NCBI GenBank assembly: GCA_947483555.1
Contig: CANKMW010000034.1
Coordinates: 18,647-82,646, forward strand
Source of the DNA: Myxococcales bacterium
Lineage (GTDB): Bacteria > Myxococcota_A > Polyangia > Haliangiales > Haliangiaceae
DNA: 64,000 nt
Direction: 5' to 3'
Positions 33,337 through 41,720 of the stretch are shown here, in pieces. The notes under the pieces are model-generated. The model saw nothing but the letters and a program-made list of their open reading frames with translations. It searched no databases and had not been told where the DNA came from. Position 1 is the stretch's first letter. Every line of letters starts with the position of its first letter. The position numbers and the translations under genes are program-made.

Positions 33337-33909
33337 TCAGTTGAGGTCGCGATGCGTCGGCCGCGCCGTGCGCGGCGCCACACCGGGACGCTCGGCGCGC
33401 GCCGACTTCGGCCCGACCAGGCTGCGCAAGGTGGCGCGGGCGACCACCTCGCCGCCGGCGTCGGTCATGACGACCGGCACGGTGTACTCGGTGCGGGTGC
33501 TCGAGGTCGGCACCGGGCACTCGCTGGTCGCGGTGATCGTGCCGCGCGCCTTCTTGAGGTACTCGATCGACATCCCGCTCACGATGAAGCGCGCGTCGTC
33601 GGGCAGCGCGTACGCCAGCGCGATGTTGCCGGCCAGCTCGGCGAGGTTGGCGAGCGCGATGGCGTGGATACACCGAAGGTGGTTGCGGACCGCTCGCCGA
33701 TCGTCGAGCTCGACCTGGCAGAAGCCCGGCCGCAGCGCGGTCACGCGGGCGCCGATCGAACCGCTGTAGGGCGCGATACGCCCGATCATCCGCGAAAACA
33801 GCACCTTGCCGCCAGGGATGCCGGCGAGCAGGTTCCAGGCGTCACGCAGGACGTTGCGGTCGCCGTCGATGGTCAGGGTGGGTATGAGCTTGCCGAGGAC
33901 AGCCAGCAT
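33337..33909 (-). CDS. Hotdog-fold thioesterase-like protein (DUF4442 type)
   Basis: 190 residues. The hotdog fold is visible: RIAPYSGSIGARVTALRPGFCQVELDDRRAVRNHLRCIHAIALANLAELAGNIAL (in pieces), where HLRCIHAIALANLAE resembles the catalytic helix of PaaI/DUF4442 thioesterases, then strands FIVSGMSIEYLKKARG and GGEVVARATLRSLV. It probably acts on an acyl-CoA. TACGTT ends 6 nt before the ATG. The C-terminal 20 residues are basic and disordered. Confidence 0.75.
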   Translation of the reverse strand: MLAVLGKLIPTLTIDGDRNVLRDAWNLLAGIPGGKVLFSRMIGRIAPYSGSIGARVTALRPGFCQVELDDRRAVRNHLRCIHAIALANLAELAGNIALAYALPDDARFIVSGMSIEYLKKARGTITATSECPVPTSSTRTEYTVPVVMTDAGGEVVARATLRSLVGPKSARAERPGVAPRTARPTHRDLN

Positions 33910-33915
33910 CCCGGG

Positions 33916-33921
33916 AACGTA
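33916..33921 (-). promoter_or_regulatory. -10 element, leaderless
   Basis: TACGTT on the minus strand ends 6 nt before ATG 33909. Confidence 0.55.
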
Positions 33922-33960
33922 CCCGGTGCCGGCGCCAGGTAAAGGTCTTTCTTGCCGCGT

Positions 33961-34314
33961 TCATTTCGGGGCGGTCCGGGCCGTTCGAGGCCCGGACCCC
34001 TCGGGCGCCGATCGCTCACCGGACAGCATCAAGAGCGCCCAGGTCAGGAGCGCGCCTCCGCCCGCGACCATGACGACGCCGTTGCGAAGCTCGGCCCCGT
34101 CCTGGTCACAGCTGGGGTTGCTCGCGCTGGGGTCGCAGCTCATGCCATCGACCAGCAGGGTCGCGCCCATCACGGCCGCGAACCCGCCCACCACCGACAA
34201 GCCCTGCTTGTGGTTCGTGGTCAGGCTGCCGGCACAGGCGGTGGTGACCGCGAGCGCGACGGCGGTGACGGCCAGCCGGCCGCGGGCGATCGTGAGCAAG
34301 GGCGACGGACGCAT
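33961..34314 (-). CDS. Small membrane lipoprotein, hypothetical
   Basis: 117 residues from ATG 34314. Lipobox VTTAC (Cys27). A short mature part with two helices (GLSVVGGFAAVMGATLLVDG and GVVMVAGGGALLTWALLMLS) around CDPSASNPSCDQDG. The arrangement is common in unclassified lipoproteins of myxobacteria. A long reading frame continues upstream to 36810 but overlaps two well-supported genes, so the short form is preferred. The roughly 200 bp up to the sirtuin gene contain nothing I recognise. Confidence 0.5.
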   Translation of the reverse strand: MRPSPLLTIARGRLAVTAVALAVTTACAGSLTTNHKQGLSVVGGFAAVMGATLLVDGMSCDPSASNPSCDQDGAELRNGVVMVAGGGALLTWALLMLSGERSAPEGSGPRTARTAPK

Positions 34315-34511
34315 GGTGCTCGGCGGATTGCAACGCTCGCGCCATCGGCGGTATGGCGGACCGTCGCGCGAATGCCGTGGATCCACGATGGTCGCGATGA
34401 CCCGTGGGAGCCGAGCGCGCAGCACGTTGCGGCTACTCTCCCAGCCACCGACCGGAGTTCGGAGGGTCACAACGACGACGACCCGACGGCACGACCGCAC
34501 TGCGCGGTGCG

Positions 34512-35342
34512 TCAACGCCCGAGCCGTGTCGCACGCGGGTTCTTGCCCTTGAGGGCGATCCAGATGGCGCGCAGCGCCTGGCGAGCGCCGCTGGCGATCC
34601 GGAAGTCGACCACCTCGGACAGGTCGGTGGTCGCCGGGTTGATCTCGACGGTCGGCCGGCGCTCGCTCTTGGCCAGCAGCACCGGCCGGGCCACGTACGG
34701 GAACAGCGCCGAGGTTCCGATCGAGAACACGATGTCGAAGCCGCGCGCGATCTCGGCCTCGAAGCGCTGGAACGGTGCCTCCGGCAACGGCTCGCCAAAC
34801 AGCACCACATCGGGCCGCACCACCGCTCGACAGCGCGGACAGCTGGGCGGGAACGCGAGCGTGGCGTAGTCGGGAACCGTCTGGCGCCAGTCGCAGCGCG
34901 TGCAGCGTAGATCGTGGATGTCGCCGTGGATGGCGATCACGTTCGTGGAGCCGGCCTGGCGGTGGAAGCCGTCGACGTTCTGGGTGAACACCACGACCCG
35001 CGCGATATGCTCCTCGAGTAACGCCAGGATCTCGTGGCCGCGGTTGGGCACCGCCGACCGACACGCCAGCTCGACCTCGTGGATGTACTTCCAGACCACG
35101 TCGGGGCGGCGCGCCATCATCTCGCCCGACAGCAGGGTCTCGATCGGCAGGCCATCCTCGGGGTTGCGACGGTCGTAGAGCCCGCCGATGCCGCGGTAGG
35201 TCGGCAGCCCGGAGTCGGCGGAGATGCCGGCGCCAGTGATGAACAGCGCGCTCTTCGCCTGCGAGAGCAAGCGCGCGATCTCGTCGATCAGCTTGCGATC
35301 GAGGGTGTCGCGGCGCCTGGTGGGGCCAGCTCCGCCGGTCAT
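34512..35342 (-). CDS. NAD-dependent protein deacylase, Sir2 family
   Basis: 276 residues. ITGAGISADSGLPTYRG (36-51) is the NAD-binding signature, FTQNVDGFHRQAG (119-131) the second, and His139 in AIHGD the catalytic base. Zinc is bound by C147/C150 and C168/C171 (CTRC, CPRC). FGEPLPE and FSIGTSALFPYVARP complete the family pattern. It removes acyl groups from lysines using NAD+. TATCCT ends 7 nt before the ATG, so the gene has its own leaderless promoter although it lies only 30 bp after the antiporter gene. Confidence 0.92.
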   Translation of the reverse strand: MTGGAGPTRRRDTLDRKLIDEIARLLSQAKSALFITGAGISADSGLPTYRGIGGLYDRRNPEDGLPIETLLSGEMMARRPDVVWKYIHEVELACRSAVPNRGHEILALLEEHIARVVVFTQNVDGFHRQAGSTNVIAIHGDIHDLRCTRCDWRQTVPDYATLAFPPSCPRCRAVVRPDVVLFGEPLPEAPFQRFEAEIARGFDIVFSIGTSALFPYVARPVLLAKSERRPTVEINPATTDLSEVVDFRIASGARQALRAIWIALKGKNPRATRLGR

Positions 35343-35349
35343 CGGCGCC

Positions 35350-35355
35350 AGGATA
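35350..35355 (-). promoter_or_regulatory. -10 element of the sirtuin gene, leaderless
   Basis: TATCCT on the minus strand ends 7 nt before ATG 35342. Confidence 0.55.
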
Positions 35356-35372
35356 GCGCGGATCGACGACGA

Positions 35373-37040
35373 TCAGTGTCCGCCGCCGCCACCGCGGGTC
35401 GGCCGGGCGTTCCAGATCGTGAGCGCCAGCGCGAAGCCGATGACGGCGACCGGGATCATCGCCGCCGGCCAGATGTACCAGTTGTCGAGGTCCCTGGCGG
35501 CCGGGTTCGAGACCAGGCAGTCGTTGGCGTCGCGGATCTTGGCGGCCGGCAAGGTCGCGCCGTAGAGGAACGCCTGCGCCGTCGAGCCCATGTAGACGAA
35601 GCCGTCGATGACGCCGACCGCCATGCCGGTGTTCTTCTTGCCCGCGAAGTCGGCCGACGCGGTCGCGGTCAGCATGCCGTGGACCCCGATGATCGCCATC
35701 GACATCACCGCGACGATCCAGCCGATGGCCTCGGGGGCGGCGAACATCGGGATGATCATGAGCGCGCCGGCGACCATGATGGCGTACAGCACCGCCGACA
35801 CCGGGCTGCGCCGCGAGTTGAACAGGTGATCCGAGATCGCGCCGGCGAACATGCCGCCGGTGATGCCGGCGACGCACGACACCATGCCCCAGTTCTTGAA
35901 CACGAACGAGTCGCCGACCCCGACCCCCTTGCCGAAGTCGACGCCCCAGATGAGGATGGCCTGGCGCAGGAAGCCGGTGCACAGCTCGATGCACGAGATG
36001 GTGAGGATCACCGGGTGGGTGAGGATCTTGACGAAGACCTGGCGGACGGTCAGGTGCTCGCTGTCGGAGGTGGCGTCGCCCAGATCGAAGTTCTGGTGGC
36101 CGGTGTCCGATGGCTGGTTGCGCACGAACAGGAACGACAGGACGAAGAACACGACCAGGATCACGGCCGGGATCCAGAACAGCCACTCGATGTTCATGTC
36201 GGTGGCGATGCGCTTGCCGACGTCGTACGCGAAGTAGAGGCCGAGCGAGATCAGGATCCCGAAGATGCCGCCGAACGTGCCGCGCTCGCGGAGGTGGAAC
36301 CACGCCGCGTTGACCTTGACGATCGACACCGCGCCGAAGCTCTGGAAGTACATGTTGATCGCGAACGCGATCGAGAACGCCTTCACCGGCGACATGCCGA
36401 ACGTCTCGCCGGTCGCGGCCATGTAGCCCATGAGCGCGTTGGCGGCCGCCGAGCCGGCGGCCGAGATGAGGATCGTCGCCCGCCCGCCCCAGCGGTCGGT
36501 GAGCGGACCGTTGAGCAAGAACGAGAGGCCGTAGACCGCCGAGCCGACCCCGAACACGGTCCCGAACTCGGCCTCGGTCAGGCCGGTGCCCTGGAACTGC
36601 TTGATGTTGTAACGGCCGAAGTAGAGGAACGAGTAGGTGAGGCCGAGCGGCAGCCAGTTGAGGATGCGGCGGCGGCGGAACGCGATCGAGTGGCCGAGGT
36701 CGACCTTGGGCAGGCGCCACACCACGATCGTGATGACGAGGATCAGGATGCCGATCGGGATCAGATCCTCGGCCAGGTCGCGGGGCGCGCTCGGCGGCTT
36801 CTTCTTGCACTCGACCTTCTTGGCGTGCACCGCGACCACCGGCGGCGCGGGGGCGTCGATCGTCGGCCCCACCGCCGGCGGCGTGGCGGGAGCAACCAAC
36901 ACTGGCGCGGATCCCGTGGCGGGCTGCGCCGTCGCCGGCGAATCGCCGAACCAGCCAAACCAGATCGCCGCCCCGAACAGGACCTCGATGACGAAGACGA
37001 TCGCGAGCGTGCGACCCCGGGTGGCTCTGGCGGTGGACAT
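35373..37040 (-). CDS. Organophosphate:phosphate antiporter-like MFS transporter (GlpT/UhpT family)
   Basis: 555 residues, longer than the usual 440-460. The N-terminus carries an extra transmembrane helix (about 10-30), a Pro/Ala linker and a KKVECKKK segment before the MFS core. The core starts with LGLTYSFLYFGRYNIKQFQ, which resembles the YFxRYN motif of the OPA family, and GPLTDRWGGRATI is the MFS loop 2-3 motif. It would exchange a phosphorylated metabolite such as glycerol 3-phosphate for phosphate. A PhoB-type direct repeat lies 57 bp upstream on the same strand, suggesting induction by phosphate starvation. Substrate choice is inference. Confidence 0.82.
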   Translation of the reverse strand: MSTARATRGRTLAIVFVIEVLFGAAIWFGWFGDSPATAQPATGSAPVLVAPATPPAVGPTIDAPAPPVVAVHAKKVECKKKPPSAPRDLAEDLIPIGILILVITIVVWRLPKVDLGHSIAFRRRRILNWLPLGLTYSFLYFGRYNIKQFQGTGLTEAEFGTVFGVGSAVYGLSFLLNGPLTDRWGGRATILISAAGSAAANALMGYMAATGETFGMSPVKAFSIAFAINMYFQSFGAVSIVKVNAAWFHLRERGTFGGIFGILISLGLYFAYDVGKRIATDMNIEWLFWIPAVILVVFFVLSFLFVRNQPSDTGHQNFDLGDATSDSEHLTVRQVFVKILTHPVILTISCIELCTGFLRQAILIWGVDFGKGVGVGDSFVFKNWGMVSCVAGITGGMFAGAISDHLFNSRRSPVSAVLYAIMVAGALMIIPMFAAPEAIGWIVAVMSMAIIGVHGMLTATASADFAGKKNTGMAVGVIDGFVYMGSTAQAFLYGATLPAAKIRDANDCLVSNPAARDLDNWYIWPAAMIPVAVIGFALALTIWNARPTRGGGGGH

Positions 37041-37096
37041 CGGCGGCTGCGCCGGAAGCTACTCGTGGCGATGGCGCGCCGGCAAGAGCACCGCGG

Positions 37097-37113
37097 GTGA
37101 CGTTCGTGTGACA
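37097..37113 (-). promoter_or_regulatory. Pho box-like direct repeat upstream of the OPA antiporter
   Basis: On the minus strand TGTCAC (37113-37108) and CGTCAC (37102-37097) have an 11-bp period, as before phoB and pstS. It also lies in the -35 region of the divergent lipoprotein gene at 37139, in inverse orientation. Confidence 0.5.
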
Positions 37114-37126
37114 ACGCCGATCGCGG

Positions 37127-37132
37127 TAGGCT
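37127..37132 (+). promoter_or_regulatory. -10 element, leaderless (GTG start)
   Basis: TAGGCT ends 6 nt before GTG 37139. Confidence 0.55.
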
Positions 37133-37138
37133 GTCGCC

Positions 37139-37714
37139 GTGGTCCACTCCCGGTGCTACCTGCTGGTTGGCGTCGCCGCCCTCGCCGCCTGTAGCGGCGC
37201 GCCGGCGCGACCTCCGGTGGCCCCCGATCCGTGGCAGCAGCTGGCGGTTCGCGATGCCCCGATCGCGATGTTCCTCTACCCCGATCCGATCGAACGCTAC
37301 GCGCCCGGTGATCGCGGCGCCTACGTGGTCCGGGTCCCCGACCTGACCGAGCGGCGTGCGGTGCTCGCGGCGGTCGGCGGCGGCGACGACCTCAGTGGTG
37401 AGGATGGCTTCGTGGTCCGCCTCGACGCCGCGGCGCGCGACGCCGTTGCCGCGCGGCCCGGCGTCACCGCCGTGGCGATCCTGCAGCCCGCCGACCGCCG
37501 CTCGCTGCTGATCGACCGCGCCACCGAGCTACCCGAGACCCGGATCGATCTGTTCCTCGACGCCACCGGCGACGAGGTGGCGGCGGTGGCGGCCTGGATC
37601 ACCTCCCGCGGCGGACGCGTCCTGTGGCAGGGCCGCATCGCGCTGCGGGCGCGGCTGCCGCGGGAAGCGGTCGCCGAAGCGTCGCGACTCTCGCCGGTGC
37701 GGTGGATCGAGTAG
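37139..37714 (+). CDS. Small lipoprotein, hypothetical
   Basis: 191 residues, start GTG 37139 (MVHSRCYLLVGVAALAACSG, lipobox LAAC, Cys18). The mature part is beta-rich with no cysteines and no recognised domain: VRDAPIAMFLYPDP, GAYVVRVPDLTERRAVLAAVGG and RIALRARLPREAVAEASRLS. The last half has repeated strands and helices that suggest two related subdomains, but I cannot prove it. Divergent from the OPA antiporter gene with only 98 bp between them, so it could share the Pho box-like site. It is followed 10 bp later by another lipoprotein gene with its own -10. Confidence 0.65.
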   Translation: MVHSRCYLLVGVAALAACSGAPARPPVAPDPWQQLAVRDAPIAMFLYPDPIERYAPGDRGAYVVRVPDLTERRAVLAAVGGGDDLSGEDGFVVRLDAAARDAVAARPGVTAVAILQPADRRSLLIDRATELPETRIDLFLDATGDEVAAVAAWITSRGGRVLWQGRIALRARLPREAVAEASRLSPVRWIE

Positions 37715-37717
37715 GAT
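37712..37717 (+). promoter_or_regulatory. -10 element, leaderless
   Basis: TAGGAT ends 7 nt before ATG 37725; it begins inside the stop codon of the preceding gene. Confidence 0.55.
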
Positions 37718-37724
37718 CAGCGCG

Positions 37725-38645
37725 ATGCTCCGCCGTCGGTTTCGTTGCCTCACCCTCGGACTCCTGATCGCAGCACTGGCGTTGTCATTCGCTGCCTGCA
37801 AGAAGAAAGCCTCCGCGCCCGGAACCGGCGGCAGCGGCAGCGCGGCGGCGGCCCCGGCCGTGAAGGTGACCCTCGCGCTCGACGACAAGGTCGTGGTCGA
37901 GTCGGCGGCGCTCGGCGCCACGGCGGTGCCACTCGACCGGCTCGCGACGGTGCCGGCGCTCGACACCTGGATCGCCGTCGAGGCGATCGACCAGGCCGGC
38001 AAGGTCCACACCGTGCTGGCACCGGCCAAGAACCATTCCGGCGCCGTCCCGGCGCTGGCCGCCGACGATCGCGGTGCGATCTTCGGGCTGCTGCGCGACG
38101 GCAAGCTCGAGCAGCCGGTCGCCACGGTGGTCAAGGTCACGGTCAAGACCCGGTCCGACGCCGGCAAGCCCGTCGAGGGGATGGACCACGGCGGCGCCGG
38201 CGGCTCGGGCGTCGGCGACTCGGGCGGCGGTGGCGATCACGGCACCGGGGGCAACGCTGCCGACAAGGGCGTCCGCGCCACCCCGACGGCTGATCTCAAG
38301 ATCGCCATCGAGGGGCCCGGCGGCTCGTCGACGTTCACCGGTGACAAGATGGTCGGCCTGCCCGAGGTCAAGGCCCCGACCGGCGACACCGAGACGCCGG
38401 GCTGGAGCCTGGTCGACGTGCTCGCGGCCGCCGGTCTCGAGAACGTCACGGCGGTCACGCTCACGGATGACGAGAACGCGGCGCTGCGCATCGAGCGTGC
38501 CGACTTCGACCCCGCCAAGGCGGTGCTCTACCTCAAGCTCAACCGCTCGGGCGTGATCCGCTTCCGCCTGTTCCGCAAGAGCGGCGACGTGTGGGAGATC
38601 GCCGGCGAGCTACGCGGCATCAAGAAGATCAAGGTCGCGCCGTAG
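37725..38645 (+). CDS. Lipoprotein with C-terminal molybdopterin-domain-like region, hypothetical
   Basis: 306 residues. Lipobox SFAAC (Cys25). A beta-rich region (45-135) is followed by a Gly/Asp-rich flexible linker (about 145-185), then a domain with VGLPEVKAP, TPGWSLVDVLAAAGLENVTA, VTLTDDENAALRIERADFDP and a last strand GELRGIKKIKV. The order (SLxDVLAAAG, strand, ADFDP, final charged strand) is loosely like the sulfite-oxidase-type molybdopterin domain, without cofactor residues I can identify. The last 17 bp overlap the end of the kinase gene on the other strand. Confidence 0.6.
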   Translation: MLRRRFRCLTLGLLIAALALSFAACKKKASAPGTGGSGSAAAAPAVKVTLALDDKVVVESAALGATAVPLDRLATVPALDTWIAVEAIDQAGKVHTVLAPAKNHSGAVPALAADDRGAIFGLLRDGKLEQPVATVVKVTVKTRSDAGKPVEGMDHGGAGGSGVGDSGGGGDHGTGGNAADKGVRATPTADLKIAIEGPGGSSTFTGDKMVGLPEVKAPTGDTETPGWSLVDVLAAAGLENVTAVTLTDDENAALRIERADFDPAKAVLYLKLNRSGVIRFRLFRKSGDVWEIAGELRGIKKIKVAP

Positions 38646-41547
38646 CCTCGGCGCGGATCCACGCCCGGAGGGCAGCGCGGGCCGCAGCGCCGTCGTCGCC
38701 GAGACCGGCGTACAGCGCCACCGCCTCGCCGGCCAGGGCGAGTGCGCGACCGCGGGCACCGCCGGTGGCGACCAGCGCGCGGGCCAGGGTGGCGCGGGTC
38801 TGCGCCCGCGTTCGCGGTGGGATCGCGGCGGCGCCAGCCGGGCTCGAATCGAGGGCGAGCGAGCGCTCGAGCAGCGTTCGGGCCACCACGGCGTCACCGA
38901 CCGCGAGCGCGGCCACTGCCTCGCAGGTGAGCGCATAGCTGAGATCGACCAGCTCCGGCCCGGCCACCGCCTCGTCGATCAACCACGAGCGGTGGCACAG
39001 CTCGCGGCCATGGCGGTGGTCGCCGCGGTCGAGCGCGAGGTTGCCGGCGTTGTAGAGCGGGACCGCCAGCGCCTGGTGGTCGCGACCGAGGCTGGCCTCG
39101 AGACCGGCCAGCGAGCGCGCGAAGGTCGCCGCCGCTTCGTCGAGCTTGCCGAGCGCCTGCTGCGCCGAGGCCAGCGAGCCGAGCGCGCTGGCGGTGCGAG
39201 GATTGTCCTTGCCGAACGCGCGCTCGCGGATCTCGATCGCACGCTGATAGGCAACGAGCGCGTCGGCCGGCGCGGTCGGTTCGAGCGACGCACCGAGATT
39301 CAGCCACGCGCTCGCCACCTCCGGGTGGTCGGGACCATGGACCTCGACCAGGATCGCGACCGCCTCGCGGTGGGCGTGGATCGCCTCGCCGCTGCGGCCG
39401 AGCGCGTCGAGCTCGATCCCGATGCTCGACCAGGTGGCGCCGACCTGATCGTGACGCGGTCCCAGCGTGCGCGCGAAGCGCTCGCGGGCGTCGGTGAAGA
39501 CCGCGAGCGCCTCGTCGTCGCGGCCGAGCTGGCTGAGCGCGATGCCGCGGTTGGCGACCGCGCGGATCGTCTCGGCGTGATCGGCACCCAGCGCGCTCCC
39601 GAACCCCGAGATCGCGAGCTCGAAGTCGACCAGTGCCGCGGCGGGATCACCGGCAGCGATCGACACCAGACCGCGTGCGTTGGCCAGCCGCGCCAGCTGG
39701 GCGGGCGTCGCACCGGCGCGGACCACCGCGGCCCGCACCAGCGGCTCCAGGGCCCGGGCCTCGGCGGTGCGGTGCAGGCGGTAGCCAACGATGCCGTAGG
39801 CCAGGGTCGCGATCTCTGCGGCCAGGCGGTCGTCGTGGGCCAGCGCGGCCTGCTCCGCGGCGCTGCCCAGGGTGCGCAACGCCGCCTCGGCGTCGCCGGC
39901 GCGCTCCTGGAGCGCGGCCACGCGGTGCAGCGCTTCGGCGCGCAACGGCGCGTACTCGATGGCGTCGGCGTCGGCGCGCGCCCGGGTGGCGATCGCCAGC
40001 CCCTCGACGTGACGACCGGTGTGCTGGTGCGCAGCCGCTCGCGCCAGGTCGTCGCGCACGGCGGTGATGCGAGCCCGGATCGCCGGATCCGCGGGCGCGG
40101 GTAGGTGGACGCGCAGCGCCGCGACGTCGTCGCAGCTCGCCGGCGGGGTCAGCTGCTGGACCGCCTCGGCTGCGACCGAGGCCCGGACCTCGCCGCCGCG
40201 GAGCAGCTCGATCAGCGCGCCCAGCTCCGTGGTTCGCCGATCCAGGCACTCCATGCGCTGCTGCAGCGCCGCGTCGGACTGCTCGTGGCGAACATGCGTG
40301 GCGCGACAGCAGTCTTGCCGCGATGCTCGCAGCGCCGCGGCGCGGCCATCGAGCTGCTCGACCACCCGGTCAGCGGTGACCGCGTCGCCCGGCAACGCGC
40401 CGCGCACCGCCGCCGCGATCGCAGGCGTCCAGACCTCGACCACGCGATCGCCGGCGTGCCGACATGGATCGACCTCGTCGCGGCCGAAGGCCAGCCAGGC
40501 CGCGCCGAGGCCGAGGCCGATCACGACCGGCGAGATCCAGGCCAGCCGGCGCAGCGCCGAACCGCGACGCCGGGCCTCGCGATCGCGCGTCAGCTCGTCG
40601 AGCAGCGCCGCCATCGACGGGTGGCGCGCGCCCGCGTCGCGGGCCAGCCCTCGCCTGACCGCGGCGTCGAGCCAGTCGGGCACGGCGGCGTCGGCGGGCG
40701 CCACCGCCACGGCATCATGCTCGGTCGCCGCCGCCAGCTCGGCGACGGTCTCGCCGGCGAACGGCCATTGCCGGTACAGCGCCTCGTAGAGCGCGACGCA
40801 GAACGAGAACTGATCGCAACGGGCGTCGGCGCGCCCGCCGCGGTGCTGCTCGGGGGCCAGGAAGCGCGGCGTCCCGACCACCGCGCCGGTGACGGTCAAG
40901 CGCAGCGCCGACGACGGATGAGCGCCGTCACCGACGCCATGGCCATCCTCGCCGGCGACCTCGAGCTCCGTGGCCGAGGCGGCGAGCCCGAAGTCGATCA
41001 CGCGGACCCGATGATCGTCGCCGACGATCACGTTGCCGGGCTTGAAATCGCGGTGGACCAAGCCGACCGCATGGCCGGCGGCGAGGCCGCGCCCGGCTTG
41101 CACGAAGACGTCGACGATCGCGCGCCAGTCGCGTGGCTCGGCGCGCAGCCAGGCCCCGAGCGTGACGCCGCGGATCAGCTCCATCGCCACGAAGACGTCG
41201 GCGCCCGCCTCGCCGACGTCGTAGACGGTGACGACGTTGGGGTGCGACAAGCGCGCGATCGAGCGCGCCTCGCGGACCAAGCGAGCGCGCTTGAGCGACT
41301 CGACCTCGGAGGTCGCACGTGGCCGCACCAGCTTGACCGCGACCTTGCGATCGAGCTCGGGATCGTAGGCCTCGTAGACAACGCCCATGCCGCCGGCGCC
41401 GAGCTCGCCGAGCACGAGGAAGCGGCCGACCGCGGCGCCGCGCTCGAGGTGCGCCCCCGCCGCTCGCGGCACGAGGCCGGCGACGGTCTCCTCCGTCACC
41501 TCGGTCACCGACGCGGTCGCTTGGTCGAGGCGTTGCTCACCCGCCAT
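38629..41547 (-). CDS. Serine/threonine protein kinase with transmembrane helix and TPR-like tail (kinase 1)
   Basis: 972 residues from ATG 41547. The kinase domain (about 42-320) has the Gly loop GELGAGGMGVVYEA (48-60), Lys72, H165-R166-D167 (HRDFKPGN), D185-F-G and APEQ. One transmembrane helix (about 345-365) is followed by roughly 600 residues of helical repeats with TPR-like sequences such as ALGRSGEAIHAHREAVAI and DHPEVASAWLNLGASL. This is the typical myxobacterial kinase with a sensory repeat domain outside. TACCAT precedes the ATG by 7 nt; ATG 41556 is the alternative. Its promoter region faces a lipoprotein gene and contains two palindromes. Confidence 0.9.
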   Translation of the reverse strand: MAGEQRLDQATASVTEVTEETVAGLVPRAAGAHLERGAAVGRFLVLGELGAGGMGVVYEAYDPELDRKVAVKLVRPRATSEVESLKRARLVREARSIARLSHPNVVTVYDVGEAGADVFVAMELIRGVTLGAWLRAEPRDWRAIVDVFVQAGRGLAAGHAVGLVHRDFKPGNVIVGDDHRVRVIDFGLAASATELEVAGEDGHGVGDGAHPSSALRLTVTGAVVGTPRFLAPEQHRGGRADARCDQFSFCVALYEALYRQWPFAGETVAELAAATEHDAVAVAPADAAVPDWLDAAVRRGLARDAGARHPSMAALLDELTRDREARRRGSALRRLAWISPVVIGLGLGAAWLAFGRDEVDPCRHAGDRVVEVWTPAIAAAVRGALPGDAVTADRVVEQLDGRAAALRASRQDCCRATHVRHEQSDAALQQRMECLDRRTTELGALIELLRGGEVRASVAAEAVQQLTPPASCDDVAALRVHLPAPADPAIRARITAVRDDLARAAAHQHTGRHVEGLAIATRARADADAIEYAPLRAEALHRVAALQERAGDAEAALRTLGSAAEQAALAHDDRLAAEIATLAYGIVGYRLHRTAEARALEPLVRAAVVRAGATPAQLARLANARGLVSIAAGDPAAALVDFELAISGFGSALGADHAETIRAVANRGIALSQLGRDDEALAVFTDARERFARTLGPRHDQVGATWSSIGIELDALGRSGEAIHAHREAVAILVEVHGPDHPEVASAWLNLGASLEPTAPADALVAYQRAIEIRERAFGKDNPRTASALGSLASAQQALGKLDEAAATFARSLAGLEASLGRDHQALAVPLYNAGNLALDRGDHRHGRELCHRSWLIDEAVAGPELVDLSYALTCEAVAALAVGDAVVARTLLERSLALDSSPAGAAAIPPRTRAQTRATLARALVATGGARGRALALAGEAVALYAGLGDDGAAARAALRAWIRAEATARP

Positions 41548-41554
41548 CAGGCTC

Positions 41555-41560
41555 ATGGTA
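41555..41560 (-). promoter_or_regulatory. -10 element of kinase 1, leaderless
   Basis: TACCAT on the minus strand ends 7 nt before ATG 41547. It overlaps the alternative ATG at 41556, which argues for the shorter start. Confidence 0.5.
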
Positions 41561-41593
41561 GCAAGACCGCCGGTCGGCGGGGCTGGTTGCGCA

Positions 41594-41631
41594 GTAGCAC
41601 GCGCCGCTACGCGAGTAGCCGCGCCGGCTAC
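41594..41631. promoter_or_regulatory. Tandem palindromes GTAGC-N7-GCTAC, candidate operators
   Basis: Two 17-bp palindromes, 41594-41610 and 41615-41631, have the same arms and spacer length. Their centres are 21 bp apart, two DNA turns. They lie between kinase 1 and the divergent lipoprotein gene, 34 bp upstream of the kinase -10 and 75 bp upstream of the other -10. Binding protein unknown. Confidence 0.5.
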
Positions 41632-41705
41632 CGCGGCGCGCGCAACCCCGGGCGTCGACGTGTCCCGGGGTTGGAACGGGAGCTGCGTGGACGGCAGAGC
41701 CCCCG

Positions 41706-41711
41706 TACCAT
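41706..41711 (+). promoter_or_regulatory. -10 element
   Basis: TACCAT ends 9 nt before ATG 41721; a very short leader without Shine-Dalgarno sequence. Confidence 0.45.
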
Positions 41712-41720
41712 GGAGTCCCG

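Noticed and set aside
33961..36810. 949-codon minus-strand frame
   Set aside because: Passes out of frame through the sirtuin and antiporter genes; only the last 117 codons look like a protein, and these are annotated separately.
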